33,567 nt of DNA from NCBI GenBank assembly GCA_945931665.1, contig CAMEPL010000022.1:1-33567 (forward strand), read 5' to 3'. Within the stretch, counting starts at the first letter, position 1. Every line of letters begins with the position of its first letter. This document shows, piece after piece, positions 16,549-24,882 of this stretch. The translations under genes and the position numbers were made by a program. A model generated the notes under the pieces. It saw only the letters and a list, made by a program, of their open reading frames with translations, did no database searches and was not told where the DNA came from. This stretch comes from an uncultured Clostridium sp. (lineage in GTDB: Bacteria > Bacillota > Clostridia > Peptostreptococcales > Peptostreptococcaceae).

Positions 16549-17214
16549 TTATTCTAATAAACTCAATGGATTAATAGCTTTGTCATTTTTGTAGGCTTCT
16601 ATATGTACATGTGTACCATCTTCATTTTCAACATTTGTTGTATTGCCTACATAACCTATACAATCGCCTTCTTTAACAGTATCTCCTTTTTGTAAAGATA
16701 CATTTTCTTTTATTCCAGAATATATTACTGTTAAATCATCAGCATAAGATAATTTTATACTTGTTCCGTATTTTTCATCTGAATATACAGATTCAACAGT
16801 TCCATCAAGTATTGATTTTATCTCTGCTCCATCTTTAGCTGCGACATCTAATCCTTTATGTATTTCCCAAACATCTAATGTTTTTGAATAACTAGGCATA
16901 TCTTCTGAGTATTGTCTAAGTACTTCAGTTCCTATGTAACTTAATTTAGATTCGCTTTGTGCTTTTTCTTCTGATTTTTGTTTATTTTCTTCCTTGGCTT
17001 TTTCTAGGTTTTCTTTTGATTCTGTTGATGTTGGAACAGAATCATTTTTTTCTTTTACTAAATTTATCTCATTATCCTTATTAACGGCATCTTTACTTGA
17101 TACCAATTTATTTAGGTTTTTATTTGTAAATATAATACCACCAAAAGCTACAAGACAAATACATATGAATAAAGATAGATAAAATATATCTTTCTCTAAT
17201 AATTTCTTTTTCAT
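16549..17214 (-). CDS. spoIIQ: SpoIIQ, M23 (LytM) family engulfment/forespore channel protein
   Basis: 221 aa. One N-terminal membrane anchor (about 11-30) is followed by a charged low-complexity stalk (about 40-90) and a LytM domain (about 95-221). The zinc motif is complete: H119-x3-D123 (HKGLD) and H202/H204 (HVH). In B. subtilis SpoIIQ the first motif is degenerate. In C. difficile SpoIIQ the site is kept and binds zinc, which supports the Peptostreptococcaceae assignment. SpoIIQ pairs with mother-cell SpoIIIAH across the intermembrane space. It lies 166 nt after spoIID. No clean sigma-F promoter was found; a CATATATA at 17275-17282 (minus) resembles the sigma-E -10 but lacks a -35. GGAGG lies 6 nt before the ATG. 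Confidence 0.93.
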   Translation of the reverse strand: MKKKLLEKDIFYLSLFICICLVAFGGIIFTNKNLNKLVSSKDAVNKDNEINLVKEKNDSVPTSTESKENLEKAKEENKQKSEEKAQSESKLSYIGTEVLRQYSEDMPSYSKTLDVWEIHKGLDVAAKDGAEIKSILDGTVESVYSDEKYGTSIKLSYADDLTVIYSGIKENVSLQKGDTVKEGDCIGYVGNTTNVENEDGTHVHIEAYKNDKAINPLSLLE

Positions 17215-17380
17215 ATTGCACCTCCAAATATATTAATACATTTAGAGTATTGACATCTTTTTTTATTTTATGCCTATATATGAAAATTTTTTTATTTTTT
17301 ATATTTTTATCCAAATATATGGTTTTATATTCTTATATTCAATATTATTTTTTATCAGATTCAAATTATAAACCCAAATA

Positions 17381-18406
17381 TTAATATATATCTTTTATTT
17401 GTGTATCTGTGTAGTAATGGAATAGTATTTCATCGTATTTATAATTTTTCTGTGCCATACCTTCAGCACCCCATTGGCTCATACCTACTCCATGACCATA
17501 TCCCTTAACTTTGAAGATTACTGTATCACCGTTAAATCCTAAATCAAAATTAGAAGAATTTAAACCAAAAATAGTACGCATATTTCTACCCGTAATCTTT
17601 TTGTTCCCAACTTGAATAGTATTTACTGAACCAGCAGTTGTTCTGTCTAATATCTTAACTGTGTTATTCAAATTTTCACTTGATATAGAAATACTTGAAT
17701 AATTCTTTTTCAATAAATTTACAAAGTCGTTTTTATTAATTTTTTTTTCCGTATAATACTTCGGTGATTGTTCTTCATAGGGACTGCTCACTGATTTTAG
17801 GTATGGGTATTGTGCTGAAAATACTTCTTCACTATTTTCTGTTTTACCACTTGATGTTGAAAAATATAAGGGTAGTATTGCCTTATTATCATATGTTAAT
17901 ATATGTCCCTTAGTATCATCTACTGCTTGTTTTATTTTAGGATATGAATTTTTGATCCATTCATCTCCCTTTTTGTTTTTCAACTCTTCGTAAGATGCAT
18001 ATGCCTGACAGTGGTTTGAATTAGTGCATATATCTGCCCCATTATGGCCCTGTGTCATGTTATTTTCTATTTTGTAGATAATGTAAGTCCTTGCAGCAAC
18101 TGCCTGGGCTTTTAAAGCCTCCTCAGAGAAATCTGATGACATTTCTGAAGCCACAACTCCATATAAAAACGTCTCTATGTCCATTTTTTCTGTCTTGTTT
18201 GTACTGCAGTTGTACACAGTTATAGTAGGACTTGTAGAATCTACTGTTTCATAGGTATCTTTATCTTGTTCTGATTTTTTCATTATATTTTTAGTAGATT
18301 CAGAACTAGATATTTCATTTTTCCCATAAAAGAGCACACTAATTAAAACAGGGAGCAATATACAAAAAGTCATTGTCCCTATCAAAAATATTATAGGTTT
18401 TTTCAT
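17381..18406 (-). CDS. spoIID: Stage II sporulation protein D (SpoIID), peptidoglycan lytic transglycosylase
   Basis: 341 aa. The N-terminal membrane anchor (about 5-27) places the catalytic part outside the mother-cell membrane. SpoIID family marks are IETFLYGVVASEMSSDFSEEALKAQAVAARTYI (with the conserved glutamate of the catalytic site), CQAY, LPLYFSTSSGKTENSEEVF, and near the C-terminus GYGHGVGMSQWGAEGMA. SpoIID cleaves denuded glycan strands during engulfment together with SpoIIM and SpoIIP. The reading frame is open to 18460, but the ATG at 18406 has GGAGG 10 nt upstream and starts a normal signal anchor. The order murA-spoIID-spoIIQ-spoIIID is conserved. It has its own sigma-E-like promoter, since a 145-nt gap follows murA. 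Confidence 0.95.
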   Translation of the reverse strand: MKKPIIFLIGTMTFCILLPVLISVLFYGKNEISSSESTKNIMKKSEQDKDTYETVDSTSPTITVYNCSTNKTEKMDIETFLYGVVASEMSSDFSEEALKAQAVAARTYIIYKIENNMTQGHNGADICTNSNHCQAYASYEELKNKKGDEWIKNSYPKIKQAVDDTKGHILTYDNKAILPLYFSTSSGKTENSEEVFSAQYPYLKSVSSPYEEQSPKYYTEKKINKNDFVNLLKKNYSSISISSENLNNTVKILDRTTAGSVNTIQVGNKKITGRNMRTIFGLNSSNFDLGFNGDTVIFKVKGYGHGVGMSQWGAEGMAQKNYKYDEILFHYYTDTQIKDIY

Positions 18407-18440
18407 ATAATTAATGCCTCCATAGATTTCTATATTCATA

Positions 18441-18469
18441 AATATATGAAAAAACCCCATTATTTATTA
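18441..18469 (-). promoter_or_regulatory. Candidate sigma-E promoter of spoIID
   Basis: TAATAAA (18463-18469), 14-nt spacer, CATATATT (18441-18448) on minus. The -10 side is identical to the spoIIID promoter over 14 nt (GTTTTTTCATATAT). The -35 is weaker (5 of 7). The leader is about 29 nt. Confidence 0.5.
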
Positions 18470-18550
18470 CTGTCTAAAATGTCTTACTAATAAATGTCGA
18501 TAGCCAAATATAAGTAAATACTAAAGTTTATATAGCATAGTAATCAGAAA

Positions 18551-19804
18551 TTAGCACTCTACTATTTCTATATTACCACCTAAAGATCTTATTTTCTTGT
18601 CTATATCAACATATCCTCTTTGGATGTGATAAATTTCACCTATTTGTGTTTCACCTTCAGCTATAAGTCCGCATAATATAAGTGCTGCTCCTGCTCTTAA
18701 GTCAGTTGCATTTACATTAGCTCCATAAAGTTGGTCGACACCTTTAACTACAGCTGTTCTTCCTTCTATTTTAATATTTGCACCCATTCTGTTGAATTCT
18801 GCAACGTGCATAAATCTATTTTCAAATACTGTCTCTATTACAACACCAGTTCCTTTAGCTACTGTAAGCATAGCCATTATTTGTGCTTGAACGTCTGTAG
18901 GGAATCCTGGGTGTGGTAGAGTTTTTACATCTACTGCTTTTAATTTTTCTGGTCCAATTACTCTTATTGAATTGTCCATTTCTACAACTTCACAACCAGC
19001 TTCTATTAATTTAGCAGTTACTGGTTTTAAGTGTTCAACTAATACATTTTCAACTGTTATATCACCTTTTGTCATAGCTGCAGCAACCATGTAAGTTGCA
19101 GCTTCTATTCTGTCTGGTATAACATCATGTTCAGTTCCTTTTAATTCTTTAACACCTTTAATTCTTATAGTGTTTGTACCTGCTCCTTTAACGTCTGCTC
19201 CCATTTCGTTTAGGAAGTTAGCTAAGTCTACTATCTCTGGTTCTTCTGCTGCGTTTTCGATTATAGTAGTTCCTTCTGCAAGTACTGCAGCCATCATTAT
19301 ATTTTCAGTTGCTCCAACAGATGGGAAATCTAAGTATAATTTAGATCCAACTAATTTATCTGCTTTAGCTTCTACAAATCCGTGATCCATTATTATATCT
19401 GCACCTAAAGCTTTAAATCCTTTTAAGTGTAGGTCTATTGGTCTTGTTCCTATTGAACATCCACCTGGCATTGATATTTTTGTTTGGTTAAATCTAGCAA
19501 GCAATGGTCCCATTACGAAGAATGAAGCTCTCATTTTTCTTACTAGCTCATATGGCGCTTCACAAGTAGTTAAGTTACTTGCGTCTACTGTTAAAGTTTT
19601 GTCTTTGTATTCAACTTCCGCACCAAGGTGTCTTATTAAGTCTGATATTACGTGTACATCTGTTAAATCTGGTACTTCGTGTAAAACTGATTTACCTTTT
19701 ACTAATAATGTTGCAGCTATTATAGGTAATACTGCATTTTTTGCTCCATCTATTCTAACTTTACCTTTAAGTGGGTTACTTTTCTTCACAATTATTTTAG
19801 CCAT
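18551..19804 (-). CDS. murA: UDP-N-acetylglucosamine 1-carboxyvinyltransferase MurA
   Basis: 417 aa, full length. It transfers enolpyruvate to UDP-GlcNAc, the first committed step of peptidoglycan synthesis. The K22-N23 pair in GAKNAVLP and the catalytic loop [19 protein letters not shown] with Cys116 (the fosfomycin target position) are intact. [12 protein letters not shown]-like end residues ([18 protein letters not shown]) close the protein. The frame is open from a TTG at 19822, but that codon overlaps the GAGGAG; the ATG at 19804 with 10-nt spacing is the start. It follows ywmB by 19 nt, so the two are co-transcribed. Its substrate derives from the glmM/glmS pathway encoded 10 kb away. 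Confidence 0.97.
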   Translation of the reverse strand: MAKIIVKKSNPLKGKVRIDGAKNAVLPIIAATLLVKGKSVLHEVPDLTDVHVISDLIRHLGAEVEYKDKTLTVDASNLTTCEAPYELVRKMRASFFVMGPLLARFNQTKISMPGGCSIGTRPIDLHLKGFKALGADIIMDHGFVEAKADKLVGSKLYLDFPSVGATENIMMAAVLAEGTTIIENAAEEPEIVDLANFLNEMGADVKGAGTNTIRIKGVKELKGTEHDVIPDRIEAATYMVAAAMTKGDITVENVLVEHLKPVTAKLIEAGCEVVEMDNSIRVIGPEKLKAVDVKTLPHPGFPTDVQAQIMAMLTVAKGTGVVIETVFENRFMHVAEFNRMGANIKIEGRTAVVKGVDQLYGANVNATDLRAGAALILCGLIAEGETQIGEIYHIQRGYVDIDKKIRSLGGNIEIVEC

Positions 19805-19823
19805 AAATATGTCTCTCCTCAAT

Positions 19824-20555
19824 CTAATAATCTATTTTTATTATAGGTGTAGCCATATATATCGTCGTTCTATCATCATCTTCGCTATACCTAATTCCTA
19901 TATTCAAATTCATTTCTCTATCTAAATATTTCAAGTTATTTTCTTTTAATAATTTACTATATGCATTTACTGATAAAAAGTTTTCTTCCTTTATTTCATC
20001 AATTTTTTCAGCATACATATTATATAATATTTTTTGTAAAATATCACTAATTTTAGCGTTTTTTAATTTTTTTGTATACTCTCCTGCTATACAAATATTA
20101 ATATTTACTTCATCAGAATATTTTTTTAGTTCATTTTCTAACTTAACATAAATATTCTCTATATTTTTATATACTTTATTATTTAATATGTCAACTATTA
20201 TATAGAATTCTTTTGAATTTTTTTTGACTCCAACTATTGAAATTCCTGTATTTTTATCATTATAATTTACATATATTTCAGTTTTTTGTGTTTTTACACA
20301 CAATTCATCCGTATTATAGCCTAAATTTTGTGCTATTCCTACACAAATGTCCTCTAATTCCTTTATGTCTATGTCTTTTTCTATCATTACACTAGATTTT
20401 ATATTGTAAAATTTAAAATTAGAATCTGTCATTTCAAAGCTTTCTATAAATTTAGGTATCCACTCTGTTTTAGTTGATTGTCCATAAACTGTGATTATAC
20501 TAAATAAAGATAAAACAATTACAAATAGACATATTCTTGATTTAAATAATTTCAT
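19824..20555 (-). CDS. ywmB: YwmB family secreted protein of unknown function
   Basis: 243 aa. A signal peptide (about 1-25, [25 protein letters not shown]) is followed by an exported two-part domain rich in Lys, Asn and Ile. Sequence similarity to YwmB is modest by eye, but the position directly before murA and spoIID is the same as ywmB-murAA-spoIID in B. subtilis. The C-terminal part ([36 protein letters not shown]) is the best conserved segment I recognise. The family name 'TATA-box binding' is a fold resemblance only; no DNA-binding role is implied for an exported protein. Its function is unknown, and the context suggests the cell envelope. The start has a GGGGG-rich site 6-10 nt upstream. 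Confidence 0.75.
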   Translation of the reverse strand: MKLFKSRICLFVIVLSLFSIITVYGQSTKTEWIPKFIESFEMTDSNFKFYNIKSSVMIEKDIDIKELEDICVGIAQNLGYNTDELCVKTQKTEIYVNYNDKNTGISIVGVKKNSKEFYIIVDILNNKVYKNIENIYVKLENELKKYSDEVNINICIAGEYTKKLKNAKISDILQKILYNMYAEKIDEIKEENFLSVNAYSKLLKENNLKYLDREMNLNIGIRYSEDDDRTTIYMATPIIKIDY

Positions 20556-20611
20556 CTTAAATCCCCCTCAAATTTATCTTTATTTAAAGTATCTACAGAT
20601 TTATTGTTTTT

Positions 20612-20641
20612 AAACCCAATTCTTTTAAACATAATTCTTTT
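20612..20641. repeat. Two tandem 15-bp repeats upstream of ywmB
   Basis: AAACCCAATTCTTTT (20612-20626) and AAACATAATTCTTTT (20627-20641) match at 13 of 15 positions and abut exactly. They lie between the mtlD terminator and a weak promoter-like TTGGGT-N18-TAGATA (minus) before ywmB. Confidence 0.5.
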
Positions 20642-20644
20642 AAC

Positions 20645-20680
20645 TTAAAAAACTGTCCATATAAATATGAACAGTTTTTA
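20645..20680 (-). terminator. Terminator of the mtlRFD operon
   Basis: AAAACTGT and ACAGTTTT arms extended by CATAT/ATATG form a stem of about 14 bp with one mismatch. It is followed on minus by TTAAGTTAAAAG and begins about 30 nt after the mtlD stop. Confidence 0.75.
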
Positions 20681-20710
20681 TTTAGGATAACACTTATATT
20701 TAGCAAAATT

Positions 20711-21868
20711 CTAAGCTAATTGTGCAATTGTTAATTTTTGATAAGCACCTTCTATATTATCTAATAATTCTTTGTCTTCTATTTGTGAAATTTTCTTAAC
20801 AGCTTCTTTCACACCTAAATCTTTTATTGTTTCTTGTAATTCAACACTTTGTGCATCATCTGGATTATCATAATGAAGAGCTGCCCCAACACCTGTAATT
20901 AAGTTGTCTACAGATATTCCATAAGATTGTGCTGTTACTAATGGATTTATTAATCTATCTTTTGCACTTAATTTTCTAAGTGGCTCTCTACCAACTCTTT
21001 TAACATCATCGTTTAAGTATGGATTTTTAAATCTATTTAATATTTTATCTATGTATTTATAGTGAGCATCTAAATCTAGTCCATGTTTTCTAACTAATCC
21101 TTGTCCACTTTCTTGCATAGCAGCCTTTACTATCGCTGCTATTTCTCCATCTTTTATACTTTCATCTACAGTTTTGTATCCATTGATATAGCCTAAATAT
21201 GCAGTTATCGCATGGCCAGTGTTTAATGTGAATAGTTTACGTTCAACATAAGCTATAAGATCATCAACTAAGTTCATACCATTTATTTGTGGTATTTCAC
21301 CTTTAATTTTAGATACTTCAACATTCCATTCATAGAAGTTTTCTACTGTAACATCTAAAGGATTTTCATTAGTACAAGGTGGTACTATTCTGTCTACTGA
21401 GCAATTTGGGAAACCAATATACTCTTCCATATATTTTATTTCATCTTCATTTAAAGCTTTTACTACTTCTTCTTTTAATATTGCTGTAGCACCTACTGCA
21501 TTTTCGCAAGCTATTATATTTAAATAATTTTTATTTCCGTTATTTTTTCTAGCTTGTATACCTTTAGCTATTGTTGGTGCTATTCTTTTTAATACTAATG
21601 GACCTACTGCTGTAGTTATTATTTCAGCTTCTTGGATTTCATCTATTATTTCATCTGATAATGATGATACTGCACTTATGTTAGTTATTTTTTGTTCAAA
21701 ACATTCTACATCTTTTACAAGTATTCTATATTCTTTATCATTATTTATAGCATTTAATATTGCTTCATTAACATCTGCAAATACTACATGATAACCTGCA
21801 TTTGATAGTAATCCACCTATAAAACCTCTACCAATATTTCCTGCTCCAAATTGTATAGCCTTTTTCAT
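20711..21868 (-). CDS. mtlD: Mannitol-1-phosphate 5-dehydrogenase MtlD
   Basis: 385 aa. It oxidises mannitol-1-phosphate to fructose-6-phosphate with NAD. The N-terminal Rossmann motif is KAIQFGAGNIGRGFIGGLLSNAGYHVVFADVN. The middle has NIIACENAVGA, FPNCSVDRIVP and KLFTLNTGHAITAYLGYINGYKTV, the catalytic stretch of this polyol dehydrogenase family (lysine of KLFTLN). A GGGGGG lies about 9 nt before the ATG. It is the last gene of mtlRFD, 43 nt after mtlF. It completes the pathway: MtlA/MtlF import and phosphorylate mannitol, and MtlD feeds it into glycolysis. Confidence 0.97.
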   Translation of the reverse strand: MKKAIQFGAGNIGRGFIGGLLSNAGYHVVFADVNEAILNAINNDKEYRILVKDVECFEQKITNISAVSSLSDEIIDEIQEAEIITTAVGPLVLKRIAPTIAKGIQARKNNGNKNYLNIIACENAVGATAILKEEVVKALNEDEIKYMEEYIGFPNCSVDRIVPPCTNENPLDVTVENFYEWNVEVSKIKGEIPQINGMNLVDDLIAYVERKLFTLNTGHAITAYLGYINGYKTVDESIKDGEIAAIVKAAMQESGQGLVRKHGLDLDAHYKYIDKILNRFKNPYLNDDVKRVGREPLRKLSAKDRLINPLVTAQSYGISVDNLITGVGAALHYDNPDDAQSVELQETIKDLGVKEAVKKISQIEDKELLDNIEGAYQKLTIAQLA

Positions 21869-21911
21869 TATTCATATCCCCCCAAATTTTATACTTTTCA
21901 GCTTTATATTA

Positions 21912-22334
21912 TTATTCTGCAAATATATTTAAGAAATCTTCTGCATTTGTTGAATCTTTTAGTTTATTTACTAACTCATCATCTAAAGATATTGCTATTT
22001 TTGATAATATATCTAAATGTTCATTCCCTTTTCCTGCTATGCCTATTACTAAGTAAACTGTACTGTCTCCATATTCTACTCCATTAGGAAATTGTAATAT
22101 TACTATTCCTGATTCTTTTATATCTTTTTTAGCTTCGTTAACTCCATGTGGTATTGCAAATCCTAACCCCATATTAGTACTCATAGTTTTTTCTCTTTCA
22201 AGCATTGCATCTACGTAGCCTTCGTTAACATATCCTCTTTCAACTAATTTTTTACCTGCTAAAACTATACTTTCTTCTCTTGATACTGAATCTAAACCTA
22301 ATACTATGTTTTCTTTAGCTAATACATTACTCAT
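21912..22334 (-). CDS. mtlF: PTS mannitol-specific EIIA component MtlF
   Basis: 140 aa, one EIIA(Mtl/Fru) domain. The phosphorylated histidine is H63 in LGFAIPHGVNEAK. The C-terminal VYLVIGIAGKGNEHLDILSKIA is typical. It passes phosphate from HPr to the EIIB domain(s) of MtlA. An in-frame GTG precedes the ATG at 22334, but AGGAGG is placed 8 nt before the ATG. The gene follows mtlR by 26 nt. A free-standing EIIA together with an EIICB(B) permease is the usual Gram-positive split of the mannitol system. Confidence 0.96.
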   Translation of the reverse strand: MSNVLAKENIVLGLDSVSREESIVLAGKKLVERGYVNEGYVDAMLEREKTMSTNMGLGFAIPHGVNEAKKDIKESGIVILQFPNGVEYGDSTVYLVIGIAGKGNEHLDILSKIAISLDDELVNKLKDSTNAEDFLNIFAE

Positions 22335-22360
22335 CACAAATTCCTCCTAATATCCCTTTT

Positions 22361-24511
22361 TTAATCTATTTTGGGTAACAATACTTTCATTTTTCTAATA
22401 TAGAAATCTAATACTATAGATTTAAAACTCCCCTTGATGTCTTCTGTATCTCCAAATTTTATACAATCTACAAACTCGTCATTTTCAATTAAATTCTCGC
22501 TTATATTACTCAAAAGATCTCTTTGATAGTCTTTAGCTTCTTTTGGTATCAACATAAGCAGAGCGTATTTTGTTTTATTTTCTTGGTCTATCATTATTTT
22601 ATCTGATAATCTTATAGACGCATATCTTATGTTTTCAACTTCTGATGTCATACAGTGAAGTAAAGCTATTTCAATTCCATCAACAAATGGTGTTGATATG
22701 TTTATTCTTCTTTTTAAATCTTTTTGAATCCTTAATGCTGACTTACTGTCTTTTGCAAATATAAAGCTGCTGTAATTTATAAGCTCTTCTAAATCATCAC
22801 ATTCTACATCTTCATGTACTTCTATAGATTTAAAGAATTCAACTATATTACCACTCATTATCATAAAATCCATAACTTCATCTTTTTCAATTTGATTATT
22901 TTCATCTTTTTGTTTTTTTTCAGATGCCCTTATATCTTTTTTAAATACTTTGTCTTTAGCTATTTTTCTTAATACATGTCTAATTCTTGCTACATCATCT
23001 AAATTTAATAATGGATTTACAACTATCGTTTTTATAGACGATTCTAATTCTACAGTTGAAATTATTAAATCTATACCTTGTTTCCTAAGAACATCTTCAT
23101 CTACTTTAATTGCTGATATTGTATTTACCATTTTTAAATTAGAGAATTTCTTTTGTAATTGTGTCATTAGAAATCTCGATGTTCCTATTCCTGTTGGACA
23201 ACAAGCTACAGCTCTTATCTCTACATCTTCTATTAAATTTCTCTCCATACAAGAGCCAAAGTGCATTGCCAAATAAGCTATTTCTGACTCTGGAATCTCA
23301 TCGATATCTAACTTTTCTTTTATGATATATATGATATTAGCTACTCCATCATAAATATCTTTATAATCTTTCTTTATTTGTCCTAGAAGTGGATTTCTTA
23401 TATCCATTCCCATTTTGATTCTACAAAGAGATGGTGCCAGATGATTTACTAAATCATTTAGCAATCTCTTATCAGAGCTAAAATCAAATCCAAATTTATC
23501 TGTAGCTAATTCAATTAACTTCTTTGAAATATTCATTAGTTCTACATCATCTAAACTAAAATTATGATCCTTTGTCTCTAGTCTCAATTTAGATCCTCTT
23601 AAATGCATCGTTATATATCCAATTTCATCAGTAGGCACTTCTATGTCAAACTCTTGCTCTATTCGTTGTGCTATTTTTATGGCTGTCTGGAATTGTTCTA
23701 TATATTTCAATTCATTTAAAACATCTTCTTCCATAGAGATTGTTTCTCCATTTCTAAGTCTTTGTACTGACAAAGATATATGTACAACTAATCCTATAAA
23801 TGAGCTATCTGATATTTTTAAGTTTGTTTCTTTTATAACTTCAGATAAGGCACATTCTACTTTTTTAATTATTGACTTATCTATCAAATTAAGTAGCCTA
23901 TTTTCACTAGAAATTTCAATTACATTATTAGATTGAATATTGTTTCCAATATTTTTAACTAAATTTATTAATTCTGGTTCTTCAAAAGAATTATATATAA
24001 GTCTTACTTGTGCACTTCTTATATCTTTTTCCAAACCTTCAATATAAATTCCTGTGCCTGGTTTTCTTATAAGTTTGATAGAAAAATTATCTAGCCATTC
24101 TTCTATCTCTATAAAATCATTATTCAAAGTTCCCTCTGATATTTTTAATGATTTATAAAAATAGTAGGATTTAATCGGCTCTGTAGATGTCAAAAGATTT
24201 GATAGTATAAATCTTTTTCTTTCTTCTTTAGTGTAATTTTTTTCAATTTTCTCCTCTTGTAAAAGTTCTATTATAAATTGTTTGTTATCTAATGTCTCAT
24301 CTAAATAGATACCTACTCCTGGTTTTTTAACAAATTTAAAATCATTTTCATCTAGCCAATTCTCTATACTCGACATATCTCTTAACACAGTTCTAGTACT
24401 TATGTCTAATTCCTTCGCTATGTCTGAAATAGTTATCGACTTATTTGAATGATTCTGTGCTAGCATCAAGATAATTTCTTTTTGTCTAGAGCTAATTTTT
24501 TTCTTTCTCAT
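22361..24511 (-). CDS. mtlR: PRD-containing transcriptional activator MtlR
   Basis: 716 aa. The N-terminal HTH (about 1-60, ITISDIAKELDISTRTVLRDM) and a Mga-like second HTH (about 65-150) are followed by two PRDs (about 200-410). All four PRD histidine positions are visible (LVVHISLS, YITMHLRG, LVNHLAPS, YLAMHFGS). An EIIB-like domain has Cys438 in ACCPTGIGTS, and a C-terminal EIIA-like domain (about 565-716) has His619 in ALLHCM. MtlR senses PTS phosphorylation and activates mtl genes when mannitol is being taken up. It heads the mtlR-mtlF-mtlD operon. Its own promoter and that of mtlA carry the same upstream inverted repeat, so self-activation is likely (inference). Confidence 0.94.
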   Translation of the reverse strand: MRKKKISSRQKEIILMLAQNHSNKSITISDIAKELDISTRTVLRDMSSIENWLDENDFKFVKKPGVGIYLDETLDNKQFIIELLQEEKIEKNYTKEERKRFILSNLLTSTEPIKSYYFYKSLKISEGTLNNDFIEIEEWLDNFSIKLIRKPGTGIYIEGLEKDIRSAQVRLIYNSFEEPELINLVKNIGNNIQSNNVIEISSENRLLNLIDKSIIKKVECALSEVIKETNLKISDSSFIGLVVHISLSVQRLRNGETISMEEDVLNELKYIEQFQTAIKIAQRIEQEFDIEVPTDEIGYITMHLRGSKLRLETKDHNFSLDDVELMNISKKLIELATDKFGFDFSSDKRLLNDLVNHLAPSLCRIKMGMDIRNPLLGQIKKDYKDIYDGVANIIYIIKEKLDIDEIPESEIAYLAMHFGSCMERNLIEDVEIRAVACCPTGIGTSRFLMTQLQKKFSNLKMVNTISAIKVDEDVLRKQGIDLIISTVELESSIKTIVVNPLLNLDDVARIRHVLRKIAKDKVFKKDIRASEKKQKDENNQIEKDEVMDFMIMSGNIVEFFKSIEVHEDVECDDLEELINYSSFIFAKDSKSALRIQKDLKRRINISTPFVDGIEIALLHCMTSEVENIRYASIRLSDKIMIDQENKTKYALLMLIPKEAKDYQRDLLSNISENLIENDEFVDCIKFGDTEDIKGSFKSIVLDFYIRKMKVLLPKID

Positions 24512-24560
24512 TTTATCCCCTTTATTAGTGACATTCTAACTTGTTAACTTTTATAGTTTA

Positions 24561-24589
24561 ATTTTAGCAAATCGTCCCAATGCTATCAA
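24561..24589 (-). promoter_or_regulatory. Sigma-A promoter of mtlRFD
   Basis: TTGATA (24584-24589), 17-nt spacer, TAAAAT (24561-24566) on minus. It is preceded at exactly 19 nt by the inverted-repeat operator. The leader is about 43 nt. Confidence 0.7.
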
Positions 24590-24604
24590 TCTATTGATAT
24601 TGCT

Positions 24605-24632
24605 ATAATGTCACTAAAGATTGTGACATTAT
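24605..24632. promoter_or_regulatory. Inverted-repeat operator upstream of mtlR (probable MtlR site)
   Basis: Perfect 10-bp arms ATAATGTCAC (24605-24614) and GTGACATTAT (24623-24632) around 8 nt. The core TGTCAC-N8-GTGACA recurs upstream of mtlA. The centre is near -64, fitting an activator. A further GTGACA half-site is at 24527-24532 in the mtlR leader. Confidence 0.7.
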
Positions 24633-24783
24633 TGAGTTGGATAAAGATTAATTGTTGATGACATTTTTATAGTTCTGCATTTAGTCATGAAGTCACTTTT
24701 TATTTTTATTTTTCCCATTTTTATCCTTATTGTGGGAATTATACTATAAATGATATTTCTCTACAATATATAATAACTTACAA

Positions 24784-24813
24784 TAAAAAATAAGCCATGG
24801 CATTGCCATGGCT
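24784..24813 (-). terminator. Terminator of mtlA
   Basis: AGCCATGGC-AAT-GCCATGGCT (9-bp perfect stem, arms 24793-24801 and 24805-24813) followed by TTATTTTTTATTG on minus. The rest of the 24512-24882 gap holds the mtlR promoter and operator. Confidence 0.88.
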
Positions 24814-24882
24814 ATAAAATTTAAATTTATTATGACCTAAATTATTATATATATTTTCCGTATGCCCAGTTACTTATTATAT

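Noticed and set aside
17120-17314. 64-codon minus-strand frame upstream of spoIIQ
   Set aside because: It overlaps the spoIIQ coding start in another frame, has no ribosome binding site and resembles no family.
17215-17380. A sigma-F promoter before spoIIQ
   Set aside because: GYWTA-like words exist (for example GCATA and GTTTA) but none has a GGNRANANT-type -10 at 15 nt.
24521-24540. A second full operator in the mtlR leader
   Set aside because: Only one GTGACA half is present; there is no partner TGTCAC at 8 nt.
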